Of a DNA stretch of 64,000 bases, positions 37,144-45,861 are shown one piece after another (the stretch's first letter is position 1; the number at the start of each line of letters is the position of its first letter). The translations under genes were made by a program, and so were the position numbers. The notes under the pieces are model-generated. The model saw nothing but the letters and a program-made list of their open reading frames with translations. It had not been told where the DNA came from and did no database searches. This stretch comes from Ciceribacter sp. T2.26MG-112.2 (GTDB lineage: Bacteria > Pseudomonadota > Alphaproteobacteria > Rhizobiales > Rhizobiaceae), in NCBI RefSeq assembly GCF_900492205.1, contig NZ_UEYQ01000001.1, positions 186,001-250,000 of the forward strand, given 5' to 3'.

Positions 37144-38640
37144 CTAGATCTCCTTGCTCTTCTGTTCCATGGCGTCGAGGGCCGCGGCAAGGCGCCGTTC
37201 CTCGTTGTAGTAGCGCGCACGATCCCAGAAATGCGGCTTGCCGATGCCGGTCGAGACATGGCGGCCGATGATCTTGCCGGAGAGGTCCTCACCCTCCATC
37301 TCGTAGCGCATCAGGTCCTGGGTGACGATCACATCGCCTTCCATGCCGATCACCTCGGTGATGTGGGTGATGCGGCGCGAGCCGTCGCGCAGGCGGGCGG
37401 CCTGGATGATGACATCGATCGAGCCGGAGATGATTTCCCGCACGGTCTTGGCCGGCAGCGAGAACCCGCCCATGGCGATCATCGATTCCATGCGGCTCAG
37501 GCATTCGCGCGGCGTGTTGGCGTGGATCGTGCCCATCGAGCCGTCGTGACCGGTGTTCATCGCCTGCAGCAGGTCGAAGACCTCCGGTCCGCGCACTTCA
37601 CCGACGATGATGCGTTCGGGGCGCATACGCAGGCAGTTCTTGACGAGGTCGCGCATGGTGATCTCGCCTTCGCCTTCGATATTCGGCGGGCGGGTTTCGA
37701 GGCGCACCACATGCGGCTGCTGGAGCTGCAGTTCGGCGGTATCCTCGCAGGTGATGACGCGTTCGGTCGTATCGATATAACCGGTGAGGCAGTTCAGCAG
37801 CGTCGTCTTGCCCGAACCGGTACCGCCGGAAATGACCACGTTGCAGCGCACGCGACCGATGATCTGCAGGATCTGCGCGCCTTCCGGCGTGATCGCGCCG
37901 AACTTGACCAGCTGGTCGAGCGTCAGCTTGTCCTTCTTGAACTTGCGGATGGTGAGCGCCGGGCCGTCGATGGCGAGCGGCGGGGCGATGACGTTGACGC
38001 GGCTGCCGTCGGGAAGACGGGCGTCGCAGATCGGCGAGCTCTCGTCGACGCGACGGCCAACCTGGCTGACGATGCGCTGGCAGATCGACAGCAACTGAGC
38101 GTTGTCGCGAAAACGGATTTCCGATTCGATCGTCTTGCCTGCGACTTCAATGAAGGTCTGCCCGGCACCGTTGACCATGATGTCGGCGATGTCGTCGCGC
38201 GCCAGCAGCGGCTCGAGCGGGCCGTAGCCCAGAACGTCGTTGCAGATATCCTCGAGCAGTTCCTCCTGCTCGGAGATCGACATCGCGAAGTTCTTGATGG
38301 TGATGATGTCGTTGACGATGTCGCGGATTTCCTCGCGCGCGCTCTCGCCGTCGAGCTTGGCGAGCTGCGAGAGGTCGATCGTGTCGATCAGCGCCGAGAA
38401 GACCTGGCTCTTGGTGTCGTAGTAGTCCTGGGTGCGGGGCGGACGCTTGCGCGCCGGGCTCGCCGCGGGGGACTGGAGCGGCGGCGGCGAGACCTGCTGG
38501 CGCACCACCGGCTCTTCGCCGACAGGATCGAACGACGGGACGCGTTGCGGCTGGGCGGCCGCCGGCGGCGCAGCCGGAGATGCCGTTCCAGCCCCCAGAC
38601 CACCCTTGCCAAATCCGTCGCTTCCGCGTCTGCCAAACAT
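37144..38640 (-). CDS. cpaF: Tad pilus secretion ATPase CpaF (TadA)
   Basis: 498 residues. A Pro/Gln-rich N-tail (to about 75) precedes the conserved N-domain, then the VirB11/PilT-type ATPase: Walker [14 protein letters not shown], Asp box and Walker [24 protein letters not shown], His box [12 protein letters not shown]. Single ATPase predicted to drive both extension and retraction of Flp pili. A GTG one codon upstream is also open; ATG 38640 is used. It precedes tadB in the operon. Confidence 0.97.
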   Translation of the reverse strand: MFGRRGSDGFGKGGLGAGTASPAAPPAAAQPQRVPSFDPVGEEPVVRQQVSPPPLQSPAASPARKRPPRTQDYYDTKSQVFSALIDTIDLSQLAKLDGESAREEIRDIVNDIITIKNFAMSISEQEELLEDICNDVLGYGPLEPLLARDDIADIMVNGAGQTFIEVAGKTIESEIRFRDNAQLLSICQRIVSQVGRRVDESSPICDARLPDGSRVNVIAPPLAIDGPALTIRKFKKDKLTLDQLVKFGAITPEGAQILQIIGRVRCNVVISGGTGSGKTTLLNCLTGYIDTTERVITCEDTAELQLQQPHVVRLETRPPNIEGEGEITMRDLVKNCLRMRPERIIVGEVRGPEVFDLLQAMNTGHDGSMGTIHANTPRECLSRMESMIAMGGFSLPAKTVREIISGSIDVIIQAARLRDGSRRITHITEVIGMEGDVIVTQDLMRYEMEGEDLSGKIIGRHVSTGIGKPHFWDRARYYNEERRLAAALDAMEQKSKEI

Positions 38641-38668
38641 CACTGACTACCTGTTTCCGTCGAAGACA

Positions 38669-39958
38669 CTATTTCCGGCCGAGCAATCCGAGCACCTTGT
38701 CGAGCCCGCCCCGCTTCGGCTTCTTCACCGTCGCCCGTCCGGTCACCAGATGGGCGATCTGGGCAAAGGTCTCGGCCGTCGGCGACTTGGCGTCGATCTC
38801 CGAGATCATCCGGCCGCTATTGGCCGCATTGCCGAACAGCGCGGCATCGAAGGGAATGATGGCGATCGGCTCGATTTCCAGCGGCTCGAAGAAGTCCTGG
38901 GGCGCGATTTCCGGCCGCTTCGGCATGCCGACCTGGTTGAGCAGGAGATGCGGCGCCTTGTCGTTGGGCCTGAGCTTCTTCAGGGCGTCGAGCATGTTCT
39001 TGGCGTTGCGCAGGTTGGCAAGATCGGGCGCGCAGGTGAGGACCACCTCGTCTGCCTCGGCAAGCACTGCGCGGGTCCAGTCGGACCAGGCATGCGGAAC
39101 GTCGAGCACGGTGATCGGCGCGGAGCGCTGCAAGAGCTCGAGCAGCGGCTGGAATGCGCCGCGATCGAAATCATAGGAGCGATCGAGCAGCGACGGGGCG
39201 GCCAGCAGCGACAGATGCTGCGAGCAGGTCGTCAGCAGGCGGTCGAGGAAGACCTCGTCAAGCCTCTCGGGCGAAAACACCGCCTCGGCGATGCCCTGGG
39301 CCGGATCCTGGTCGAAATCGATATTGGCCGTGCCATAGGCGAGATCGAGATCGGCGAGGATGGTTTCGGTGGCAAACAGGCTGGAAATGCCGAAGGCGCA
39401 GTTGTGGGCGATGGTCGAGGAGCCGACGCCGCCCTTGGCGCCGATGAAGGCGATGGTGCGGCCGAGCGGCTCGGCTTCGGGATCGACGAAGATCGCCGAA
39501 ACGGCGGCCATGACCTCGGCCATGCTGACCGGGGAGACGATGTATTCGGAAATGCCGTTGCGGACCAGTTCGCGATAAAGGGCGATGTCGTTGTGCCGGC
39601 CGATGATGATGACGCGCGAGCTCGGATCGCAGACCTCGGCCAGCGGCGCCAGTTCCTGCAGCAGGGTCTGCGGTGTGGCGTCGGTTTCGAGGATGATCAG
39701 ATTGGGCGTCGGCGTCGACGAGAACATGGAGGCGGCGGCGGCAATGTTGCCGTTGGTGATCCGCATGCTGACCTTGGCCATGCGCCGATCCTGGGCGCAT
39801 TGCTCCATCACCCGCTGCACGCCCTGCGAGACGCAGAAGGCGTGAACGGAAATGCGCGGCAGGGGCCGCAGGCTTTCGAGATCGCCGGTTCCCACCCTGC
39901 CCTCGGGCAGAATGTCGTCTACGGGCCTCGTATCGAATTCGTAGTCGATCGCACTCAT
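38669..39958 (-). CDS. cpaE: Pilus localisation ATPase-like protein CpaE (TadZ)
   Basis: 429 residues. The N-terminal receiver-like domain at about 45-150 (SSRVIIIGRHNDIALYRELV) is followed by a MinD/ParA-like ATPase, about 165-415. The P-loop reads GAKGGVGSSTIAHN: the usual KGGVGKT Lys is replaced by Ser (deviant form), while the signature Lys is retained. Walker A' DLDLAYG and Walker B VLDVPHAWS follow. TadZ/CpaE sets the cell pole for pilus assembly. It is between cpaD and cpaF with short spacers. Confidence 0.95.
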   Translation of the reverse strand: MSAIDYEFDTRPVDDILPEGRVGTGDLESLRPLPRISVHAFCVSQGVQRVMEQCAQDRRMAKVSMRITNGNIAAAASMFSSTPTPNLIILETDATPQTLLQELAPLAEVCDPSSRVIIIGRHNDIALYRELVRNGISEYIVSPVSMAEVMAAVSAIFVDPEAEPLGRTIAFIGAKGGVGSSTIAHNCAFGISSLFATETILADLDLAYGTANIDFDQDPAQGIAEAVFSPERLDEVFLDRLLTTCSQHLSLLAAPSLLDRSYDFDRGAFQPLLELLQRSAPITVLDVPHAWSDWTRAVLAEADEVVLTCAPDLANLRNAKNMLDALKKLRPNDKAPHLLLNQVGMPKRPEIAPQDFFEPLEIEPIAIIPFDAALFGNAANSGRMISEIDAKSPTAETFAQIAHLVTGRATVKKPKRGGLDKVLGLLGRK

Positions 39959-39992
39959 GCTTTCATCCTGCCTTCGGGTGGCTCGCGCCGTC

Positions 39993-40733
39993 CTAGTTCG
40001 AAGAGGTGTCCTTGCCCTGGCGATAGAGCCCGATCACGGTCGAGCGCCGCGTGGCATCGATCGGTGCCTGGGCGCGCGGGGTGACGAGATCCATCGGATT
40101 GGCGATCTGGGCCGCCAGATTGGCCTGGGTGGCGCAGCCGAAATTCTGCCAGTTCCTGTTGGAGAAGGTGTTGGCCTGCAAGTCCTCCGGCCACTGGCCG
40201 CACTGGTTGGTCACCGCGGTGATCGCCACATAGCTCAGCCGGACCGGTGCGGCATCGCCGCTTGCGCCTGCCTGATAGCTGGTCTCGATGATGCGCGGCG
40301 CCGGCACGCCGCGACCGATCAGCGCCTGGCGGATCTGACGGCGCATCAGCGATGCCGCACCGGCATTCGGCGAGCCCTGCGGCAACAGGATCTGGATCGT
40401 ACCGGACGAGCTCGCGAGATAATCGGCGGCAAAGCCGCCGACCGCGTCGGACATACCGATCGTCAGTTCGCGATCGCCCGAAGCGATCGGGATGTCCAGC
40501 GTGTGCTCGACTTCCGTCAGCGTGATCGGGTGACGCGTCCGGTAATCGTCGGGAATGGAACCGGTGTTCATCCTGTCGGGATTGGTGCCGCATCCCGACA
40601 GGATGGCGGCAGCACCGAGAATGGTCGCGGCGAGCGCGGTGCGGGTGAAGCGCGGCGCGGCGAAAGTGGATCTCTTGAGAGGCATGGTGTTGCGGCTTTC
40701 GCTGTTGCCGGGAAGGGTCTGGTGCTTGTTCAT
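39993..40733 (-). CDS. cpaD: Pilus assembly lipoprotein CpaD
   Basis: 246 residues from ATG 40733 (GGAGGCGAGG upstream). A signal peptide with lipobox AILSGC, then the CpaD domain: YRTRHPITLTEVEHTLDIPI, GDRELTIGMSDAVGGFAADYL and the end QWPEDLQANTFSNRNWQNFGCATQANLAAQIANP, which is diagnostic. CpaD is the outer-membrane-side lipoprotein that helps insert the CpaC secretin. It follows cpaC by 14 bp. Confidence 0.94.
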   Translation of the reverse strand: MNKHQTLPGNSESRNTMPLKRSTFAAPRFTRTALAATILGAAAILSGCGTNPDRMNTGSIPDDYRTRHPITLTEVEHTLDIPIASGDRELTIGMSDAVGGFAADYLASSSGTIQILLPQGSPNAGAASLMRRQIRQALIGRGVPAPRIIETSYQAGASGDAAPVRLSYVAITAVTNQCGQWPEDLQANTFSNRNWQNFGCATQANLAAQIANPMDLVTPRAQAPIDATRRSTVIGLYRQGKDTSSN

Positions 40734-40747
40734 CCTCGCCTCCCTCT

Positions 40748-42319
40748 TCACTTGTAGATGAAACCGACGGCGCCGTGGTAGCGACCCGTGGCATCCGCTT
40801 CGCGCCGGCCGTAGACCTTGTTGACCTTGTTGAGGAAGAAGGTCGCCGCATCGTTTTCGGGATTGAAGTTGTCGTCGGGCCGCTGCAACTGGTTGCGTGC
40901 CACCGGCCGGACCAGATAGGGCGTGGCGATGATCACCAGTTCGGTCTCGTTGCGCTGGAAGTCCTTGCTGCGGAACAGCGTGCCGAGGATCGGCACCTTG
41001 GCGAGGCCGGGAACACCCGACATGGCCTGACGGATATTGTCCTGGACGAGACCGGCGATGACGATCGAGCCGCCCGAGGGCAGTTCGACGGAGGTCGAGG
41101 CCTCGCGCTTGCGGATCGACATATAGGTCGAGCCGGGGATACCGCGCGACGTGTTGCCGGTGACGACCGAACCTTCCCAGGTCGGCTCCGAGACATTTGT
41201 CTCGATCTTCAGGCTGATGCGGCCCGGCGCCAGCACGACGGGCCGGAAGTTCAGCTCGATGCCGTAGTCGACGGTTTCGGTCGTGCGGGTCACGGTCGGA
41301 CTGCCCGTGTCCTCGTCAAAATTGATTTCCTGCTCGGCGGCCATGCGGAACTCGCCGCCGACGTAGAACTTCGCCTGTTCGCCGGAGATCGCCGTCAGGC
41401 TCGGTTCGGCGAGCGTGCGCATGACACCGGCCTGCTCCATGGCGTTGATGTAGCTGCTGACCGTATAGCCCGCGATCGAGCCGACCGCGGTGGGCAGGAC
41501 ACCGCCAAGCGCATTGGTCACGCCGACGGAATTGCCCAGATTGGAGGGGTTCTGGAAGGTGATGCCGCTCGAGCCGTCGGAGACGCTGCCGTTGAAGCCG
41601 AGCTGCTTCAACACCTGGCGGCTCACTTCGGCGACGGTGACCTTGAGCGTGACCTGGTCCTCGCCTTCGATGGTCAACAGGTTGACGATCGAGGAGACCT
41701 GACGCTCTTCGGCGAAGATCGCGACGTCGCCGCCATTGTCGCCACCGGACGCCGTTTCGTTGCGCGTGGTCGCTTCGCCGCCTTTCAGGAAGGCCGTGGC
41801 CAGGCTTTCGGCGCGGGCCGCGTCCTGCGGCGTGCGGACCGTGCCGGTCAGCACGATGTTGTCGGAGACGATCTCGACGGTGATATCGGATTCGGGAATG
41901 AAGCGGCGGAGATTGGTCTCCAGTCCGGCAATGTCGCGCTCGATCTCGATGTCGAGGCTGACGATCTCCTCGCCGTTCTCGCCGAAGATGAAGATATTGG
42001 TCTGGCCGACCGCCTTGCCGAACAGGTAGATGCGGCGCGAGGTGCGTGTGACGGCATCGGCCATTTCCGGGTCGGCGACGAGAATGTCATGCGCATCCTG
42101 CGGCAGATCGACGACCAGCGCCTTGTTGAGGCCCAGCTTGACGGTGCGGCGGGCACCGGGACCGGCCTCGGCAATGCGCAGCACGCTCTGGCTTGCCGCT
42201 TCGGCGGCCGGGACGGAGAGGAAGCTCGGGGCATAGTCGCCCGGCATGCCGGAGAAGGCCAGGCAGAGGGCCAGGCCTGTGGAAAGCGACGGGCGGATCT
42301 TCCGTTTCGAACTGGTCAT
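40748..42319 (-). CDS. cpaC: Flp pilus secretin CpaC (RcpA)
   Basis: 523 residues from ATG 42319 (GGGGGG upstream); an ATG at 42334 overlapping the cpaB stop is an alternative. Signal peptide to about 45. The N-terminal pilus-assembly domain is about 50-135 (RTVKLGLNKALVVDLP ... RIYLFGKAVGQTNIFIFGENGEE), then a BON-like part (SDITVEIVSDNIVLTGTVRT). The secretin domain is about 275-480 (TLAEPSLTAISGEQAKFYVGGEF, SIVIAGLVQDNIRQ, VPGLAKVPILGTLFRS). It forms the outer-membrane ring for the pilus. A second, stand-alone copy of the N-domain is encoded at 44666-45079. Confidence 0.96.
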   Translation of the reverse strand: MTSSKRKIRPSLSTGLALCLAFSGMPGDYAPSFLSVPAAEAASQSVLRIAEAGPGARRTVKLGLNKALVVDLPQDAHDILVADPEMADAVTRTSRRIYLFGKAVGQTNIFIFGENGEEIVSLDIEIERDIAGLETNLRRFIPESDITVEIVSDNIVLTGTVRTPQDAARAESLATAFLKGGEATTRNETASGGDNGGDVAIFAEERQVSSIVNLLTIEGEDQVTLKVTVAEVSRQVLKQLGFNGSVSDGSSGITFQNPSNLGNSVGVTNALGGVLPTAVGSIAGYTVSSYINAMEQAGVMRTLAEPSLTAISGEQAKFYVGGEFRMAAEQEINFDEDTGSPTVTRTTETVDYGIELNFRPVVLAPGRISLKIETNVSEPTWEGSVVTGNTSRGIPGSTYMSIRKREASTSVELPSGGSIVIAGLVQDNIRQAMSGVPGLAKVPILGTLFRSKDFQRNETELVIIATPYLVRPVARNQLQRPDDNFNPENDAATFFLNKVNKVYGRREADATGRYHGAVGFIYK

Positions 42320-42330
42320 GACATCCCCCC

Positions 42331-43143
42331 TCATTCCGACTTGGCGTCGGCGGTCGACTTGACCACCTCGCCCGACTTGATGACCTGGATCGATGGACGG
42401 CCCGATCCGCCGCTCAGCAGATAGTCGGCCGCGGACGTATCTTCTTCCTGGGCGTCGGCGACCGAGCGCAGGGCGAGCGACAGGCGCTCGGCCATCTGCT
42501 GGGCGACGGTGAAGACCTTTGCCTGGTCCGGCGTCAGCTCGAGCGTCGCAGTCGTGCCGACCACCGACTTGCCGCCGTCCGGCGTTTCCTCGATCTGCTG
42601 GTCGATCGCCAGCACGCGCACGTTTGAAAGCACCGTCTCGGTCAGATAGGAATCTTCGCTGCCCCGGCGCACCATGATCACATCGACGCGGTCGTTCGGC
42701 AGGATGAAGCCGCCGGCGCCGGTTGCAACCGAGATTTCGCTGGCGACCGCACGCTTGCCGGACGGCAGGAGCGACGACATGACGCGACCCGAGGAATCGG
42801 CGATCTTCTCGCGCCGCACCGGCTCGCCCTCGAACATCGGCAGTCGCACGACGACCCCGGTCAGCTCGGTCATCGCCTGGGGGCGGGCATTTTCCGTGAT
42901 GAACCCTTCGATCACGCTGCCTTCGGGCCAGGCCATCCAGCGCATCGACTTTTCATCGAGCCGCGATCCGACGGGGAGGTTAGCGGCAGACACCAGGACG
43001 TTGACCGTCGGTTCCTTCTTCACCACCGACTCGGCCTGCTCCATCACGACGGAGCGGGTGCCGCTGAGCCGCATGGCCAGCAGCCCGGCCATGCCGGCGG
43101 CGACGATAGCCACTGCGAGAATGATGATACGCGCGGGTTTCAT
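42331..43143 (-). CDS. cpaB: Flp pilus assembly protein CpaB (RcpC)
   Basis: 270 residues from ATG 43143 (AAGGAACG upstream). A single N-terminal TM segment (RIIILAVAIVAAGMAGLLAM) anchors a periplasmic SAF-type domain: TVNVLVSAANLPVGSRLDEKSMRWMAWP, then GFILPNDRVDVIMVRR. CpaB is thought to link the secretin to peptidoglycan or the inner-membrane machine. It is separated from cpaA by 125 bp with two TTAACC-type sites, so it may start its own transcript. Confidence 0.94.
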   Translation of the reverse strand: MKPARIIILAVAIVAAGMAGLLAMRLSGTRSVVMEQAESVVKKEPTVNVLVSAANLPVGSRLDEKSMRWMAWPEGSVIEGFITENARPQAMTELTGVVVRLPMFEGEPVRREKIADSSGRVMSSLLPSGKRAVASEISVATGAGGFILPNDRVDVIMVRRGSEDSYLTETVLSNVRVLAIDQQIEETPDGGKSVVGTTATLELTPDQAKVFTVAQQMAERLSLALRSVADAQEEDTSAADYLLSGGSGRPSIQVIKSGEVVKSTADAKSE

Positions 43144-43205
43144 GATCGTTCCTTGAGGGACGCAAAGGTCTGTGCCTCGCAGAATGATCAGCAATTGGTG
43201 TAATT

Positions 43206-43237
43206 ATGGTTAACAAGCCGCTTACGATCTTGGTTAA
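43206..43237 (-). promoter_or_regulatory. CtrA-like half-sites before cpaB
   Basis: On the minus strand TTAACCAT (complement of 43206-43213) and TTAACCAA (complement of 43230-43237) lie 63 and 87 bp before the cpaB ATG. In Caulobacter pilin transcription depends on CtrA. The spacing is not the full TTAA-N7-TTAA, so confidence is low. Confidence 0.4.
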
Positions 43238-43268
43238 CGATCGCTTTCGGTCACCTCATCGTCGCGTG

Positions 43269-43781
43269 TTACCGGATGTTGTCGAGCGCGGCGAGGACGA
43301 GGGGCGACTGGGGATAGGTCATCAGGCCGGCAAAGCCGATGGCGATGGCATAAGGCACCTTCTTGGCGCCGAGCAGGGACTGGGGAATGGGCAGACCCAT
43401 GGCGATCACGGTATTCAGGCGCGAGCGCAGGAGCAGGATGACGATGGTCAGCGCCCCGCCCAGATAGGCGACATGAATGAGGAAGGACATGAGCTCCGGC
43501 GTGAAACCGTACCAGACGGCCGCAGCGGTCAGGAGTTTGGCATCGCCACCGCCCATCACGTTGAAGGCAAAGAGCGTGAAGCCGACCGAAAAGACGATCA
43601 GGCCCGCCACCAGATGCATGCCGAAACCCGCCCAGGTCAAGCCGACGAAGGGGGCCACTACAAAGAATGAGGCCAGTAGGATCGCCGGGATCCGGTTGGG
43701 GATCGTCATCTCGAACAGGTCGGTCAGAGCCGCCAGGACGAGGCATATCGGGAATATCACGAAGATCGCAGCTTCAAGCAT
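43269..43781 (-). CDS. cpaA: Prepilin peptidase CpaA (TadV)
   Basis: 170 residues, about six TM segments. The aspartyl-protease motifs of class III prepilin peptidases are visible: Asp in LTDLFEMTIPNRI and the second Asp in VMGGGDAKLLTAA (GxGD type). It removes the leader of Flp pilin and the TadE/F pseudopilins at the Gly|x-x-x-x-Glu site. It is downstream of the pilin gene, across a hairpin. Confidence 0.93.
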   Translation of the reverse strand: MLEAAIFVIFPICLVLAALTDLFEMTIPNRIPAILLASFFVVAPFVGLTWAGFGMHLVAGLIVFSVGFTLFAFNVMGGGDAKLLTAAAVWYGFTPELMSFLIHVAYLGGALTIVILLLRSRLNTVIAMGLPIPQSLLGAKKVPYAIAIGFAGLMTYPQSPLVLAALDNIR

Positions 43782-43870
43782 GGCACGCTTCCGACTTAGA
43801 CCCTTTGACCCTAACGGGCTCGGCTTAAGGAAATGCAAATCGCGGAGCGATCCGTCTCGCTCAACGAAAG

Positions 43871-43897
43871 AGACCGCCCTCTGGACGAGAGCGGTCT
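43871..43897 (-). terminator. Hairpin between flp pilin and cpaA
   Basis: AGACCGC (43871-43877) pairs with GCGGTCT (43891-43897), and the minus-strand RNA continues CUUUCGUUG. A leaky terminator here would let pilin be made in large excess over the machine, as is usual. Confidence 0.6.
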
Positions 43898-43935
43898 TTG
43901 GATCGCCTATGCCGATATGACCGGCAAGGGATGTA

Positions 43936-44106
43936 TCAGTTGTTGTCCAGCTTGTCGGCCAGGTCCTTGAACTGATTGTTCAGCGAGTTGCCGAGCGTCG
44001 AGGCGCCGGTGATGAGGGCGACGGAGATCAGGGCGGCGATGAGGCCGTACTCGATCGCGGTTGCGCCGGATTCATCCTTGAAAAAACGTGCAAAAATCTT
44101 GGTCAT
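43936..44106 (-). CDS. pilA: Flp-type major pilin
   Basis: 56 residues, MTKIFARFFKDESGATAIEYGLIAALISVALITGASTLGNS... The prepilin cleavage site Gly14 is followed by ATAIEYGL, with the Glu at +5 and Tyr at +6 that define Flp pilins (Glu-Tyr). A hydrophobic helix of about 20 residues follows, then a short polar tail. The ATG has GGAGAG six bases upstream. It is first in the leftward cpa operon and about 560 bp from the divergent rightward genes. Confidence 0.95.
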   Translation of the reverse strand: MTKIFARFFKDESGATAIEYGLIAALISVALITGASTLGNSLNNQFKDLADKLDNN

Positions 44107-44665
44107 GTGACTCTCCTACTCCACGAAGGTTGTTCAGCACTCCCGGCAACTGTTCGCCGTTGCTCGGATGGCTGCAAACTACACAGCGGCCATTGCCATC
44201 GGCTTAACAAAGACAGTTACCGAGACCTGAAGAGAGGATTGCATCGGGCGTGGTAAACGAATGTCGAACAGGCCAGACTGCATTTTAGTCGATCGCCGAG
44301 ACCTCACTACGGCTTCGTAAATAGTGATTAATTATCAATATGTTGACTTAGCACTCGGACAGGCTGCGACCGCCCGGTGGGGCAACTGGCGACCTTAGTG
44401 CCCAGGCGTATGCCCGTTAACGGGCGAACCATGCGCCATTCCGATACGCCTGGCTTGCGGATCGCACGCAGACCACCGGCATCCTGCCTCTGTCCTTTGC
44501 AAGGCGGAACGAGCGGCAACTCGTTCCGGAAGGGCTTGAAGTCCGATATCGTGCGCGATCAAGCAGTCGCGATCGTTTCCTCGGGCGACTTAACGGTTCA
44601 TTCACCATTCCCGACCATGCTCTCAGACCAGTCACGATCACAGGCGGTTTCAAAGGCTGGCACGT
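44107..44665. other. 559-bp divergent regulatory region of the pilus locus
   Basis: Between the pilin gene (minus) and a CpaC-N-like gene (plus). It contains an AT-rich stretch at 44320-44350 (AGTGATTAATTATCAATATGTTGA), several TTAA words, and the large symmetrical element at 44402-44453. Short open frames in both directions show no ribosome site or homology. Confidence 0.6.
44402..44453. promoter_or_regulatory. Nested palindrome in the pilus intergenic region
   Basis: CCAGGCGTAT (44402-44411) is the exact reverse complement of ATACGCCTGG (44444-44453). Immediately inside the left arm lies a perfect 14-bp palindrome GCCCGTTAACGGGC (44412-44425). It could be a cruciform, an RNA hairpin or a regulator site. 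It is not a terminator by context (no T run, no gene upstream). Confidence 0.6.
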
Positions 44666-45079
44666 ATGTTGTCTCGCAGCGTTCTCTTCTCGCTTGCCGG
44701 CGCCCTTGCGCTGAGCGGAGCCCTTGCCGCCGGACCTGTCCGGGCCGAGGACGACACGGTCCTGCGCGTCTATATGAACAGCGCGCGCGTGCTGAAGCTC
44801 GATCGCCCGGTGAGCAAGGTGATCGTCGGCAATTCCGATGTCGCCGATGCAACCGTTGCCGACGCCCAGACCATCGTTCTCACCGGCCGCGCCTTCGGCA
44901 CCACCAACCTCGTACTTCTCGACGCCGACGGCAATGCCATCGTCGACGAGCGCATTCTGGTGTCCATCGACGAGGGCAATACCGTGCGGGTGTTCAAGGC
45001 CACCACGCGCACCGTTCTGTCCTGCTCGCCCAATTGCGAAGAGCATGTCACCACCGGCGCCACCGCCGCCACGAAGTGA
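44666..45079 (+). CDS. Secreted pilus-assembly N-domain protein (stand-alone CpaC-N-like)
   Basis: 137 residues. Signal peptide to about 27 (GPVRAED), then a domain matching the N-domain of CpaC: VLRVYMNSARVLKLDRPVSKVIVGNSDVADATVADAQTIVLTGRAFGTTNLVLLDADGNAIVDERILVSI. It ends with a tail containing two Cys (VLSCSPNCEEHV), where the secretin would continue. Such small proteins are common beside tad loci in rhizobia. Likely a periplasmic helper or competitor of the secretin; function not established. Confidence 0.85.
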   Translation: MLSRSVLFSLAGALALSGALAAGPVRAEDDTVLRVYMNSARVLKLDRPVSKVIVGNSDVADATVADAQTIVLTGRAFGTTNLVLLDADGNAIVDERILVSIDEGNTVRVFKATTRTVLSCSPNCEEHVTTGATAATK

Positions 45080-45210
45080 TTCAAGGCCCCGACCGGCAAA
45101 CCCCGTGAAAGGCCGCTTGCGGCACGCATCGAATTGTAAAGATCGCGACAACGGAAAATCAACACTTCGCTCCTAACGTCGAGACTGATCCCGGACCGCG
45201 GATACGAGCG

Positions 45211-45861
45211 ATGAGCGCAGACTTCAAGCATCCCGACAGGCAGCACCAGGACGGGCGCGCCAAGACCGGCCGGCCGATACGCCGCCTGTGGCGACGCCTG
45301 CGCCGATCCCGCGACGGGGCTGCGGCCATCGAGTTCGCCATTCTGGCCATTCCCTATTTCCTCATCATCTTCGCAATCATCGAGACCTTCGTGGCCTTCT
45401 ATGCGGAGCAGATGGTCCATTTGGCCGTGAACAACATGGCGCGCGAGCTGCGCACCGGCCGGATCACCTACGATCTCGACCGGACGACGGACATGACCGA
45501 GGGGGAGTTCCGCCAGGCTTTCTGCAACGAGATCTCGATCCTCATCACCTGCTCCGAAACAGAAATCGCCACGCCTTCGAAACTTTACCTCGACGTCCGT
45601 ACCTTCCCGACCTTCGGCGACATACCCGGCGAAATACCGCGCATATCGACCGCCGATTACTCCGACATTGACCCGTCGAGCTTCGATTTTGCCCCCGGCG
45701 GTCCCAAGTCCATCAACATGGTCCGGGCCCTCTACCGCTGGCAGGTGATGACCGACCTCGTCCGGCCCTATATCACCACGATCCGTCCGGCCGACGGCTC
45801 GATGCCCACCGACTTCCTGATCTCGGCGACGACGGCCATCCAGAACGAGGATTATCCGTGA
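45211..45861 (+). CDS. TadE-type pilus protein
   Basis: 216 residues. A basic cytoplasmic head (PIRRLWRRLRRSRDG) runs into AAAIEFAILAIPYFLIIFAIIETFVAFYAE, the TadE signature with a prepilin-like Glu. The rest is a periplasmic domain with two Cys (FCNEISILITC). TadE is a pseudopilin processed by CpaA. The stop overlaps the next gene. Confidence 0.9.
   Translation: MSADFKHPDRQHQDGRAKTGRPIRRLWRRLRRSRDGAAAIEFAILAIPYFLIIFAIIETFVAFYAEQMVHLAVNNMARELRTGRITYDLDRTTDMTEGEFRQAFCNEISILITCSETEIATPSKLYLDVRTFPTFGDIPGEIPRISTADYSDIDPSSFDFAPGGPKSINMVRALYRWQVMTDLVRPYITTIRPADGSMPTDFLISATTAIQNEDYP

Noticed and set aside
44328..44519. Short minus-strand open frame in the pilus intergenic region
   Set aside because: No ribosome site, no homology, and it covers the palindrome element.
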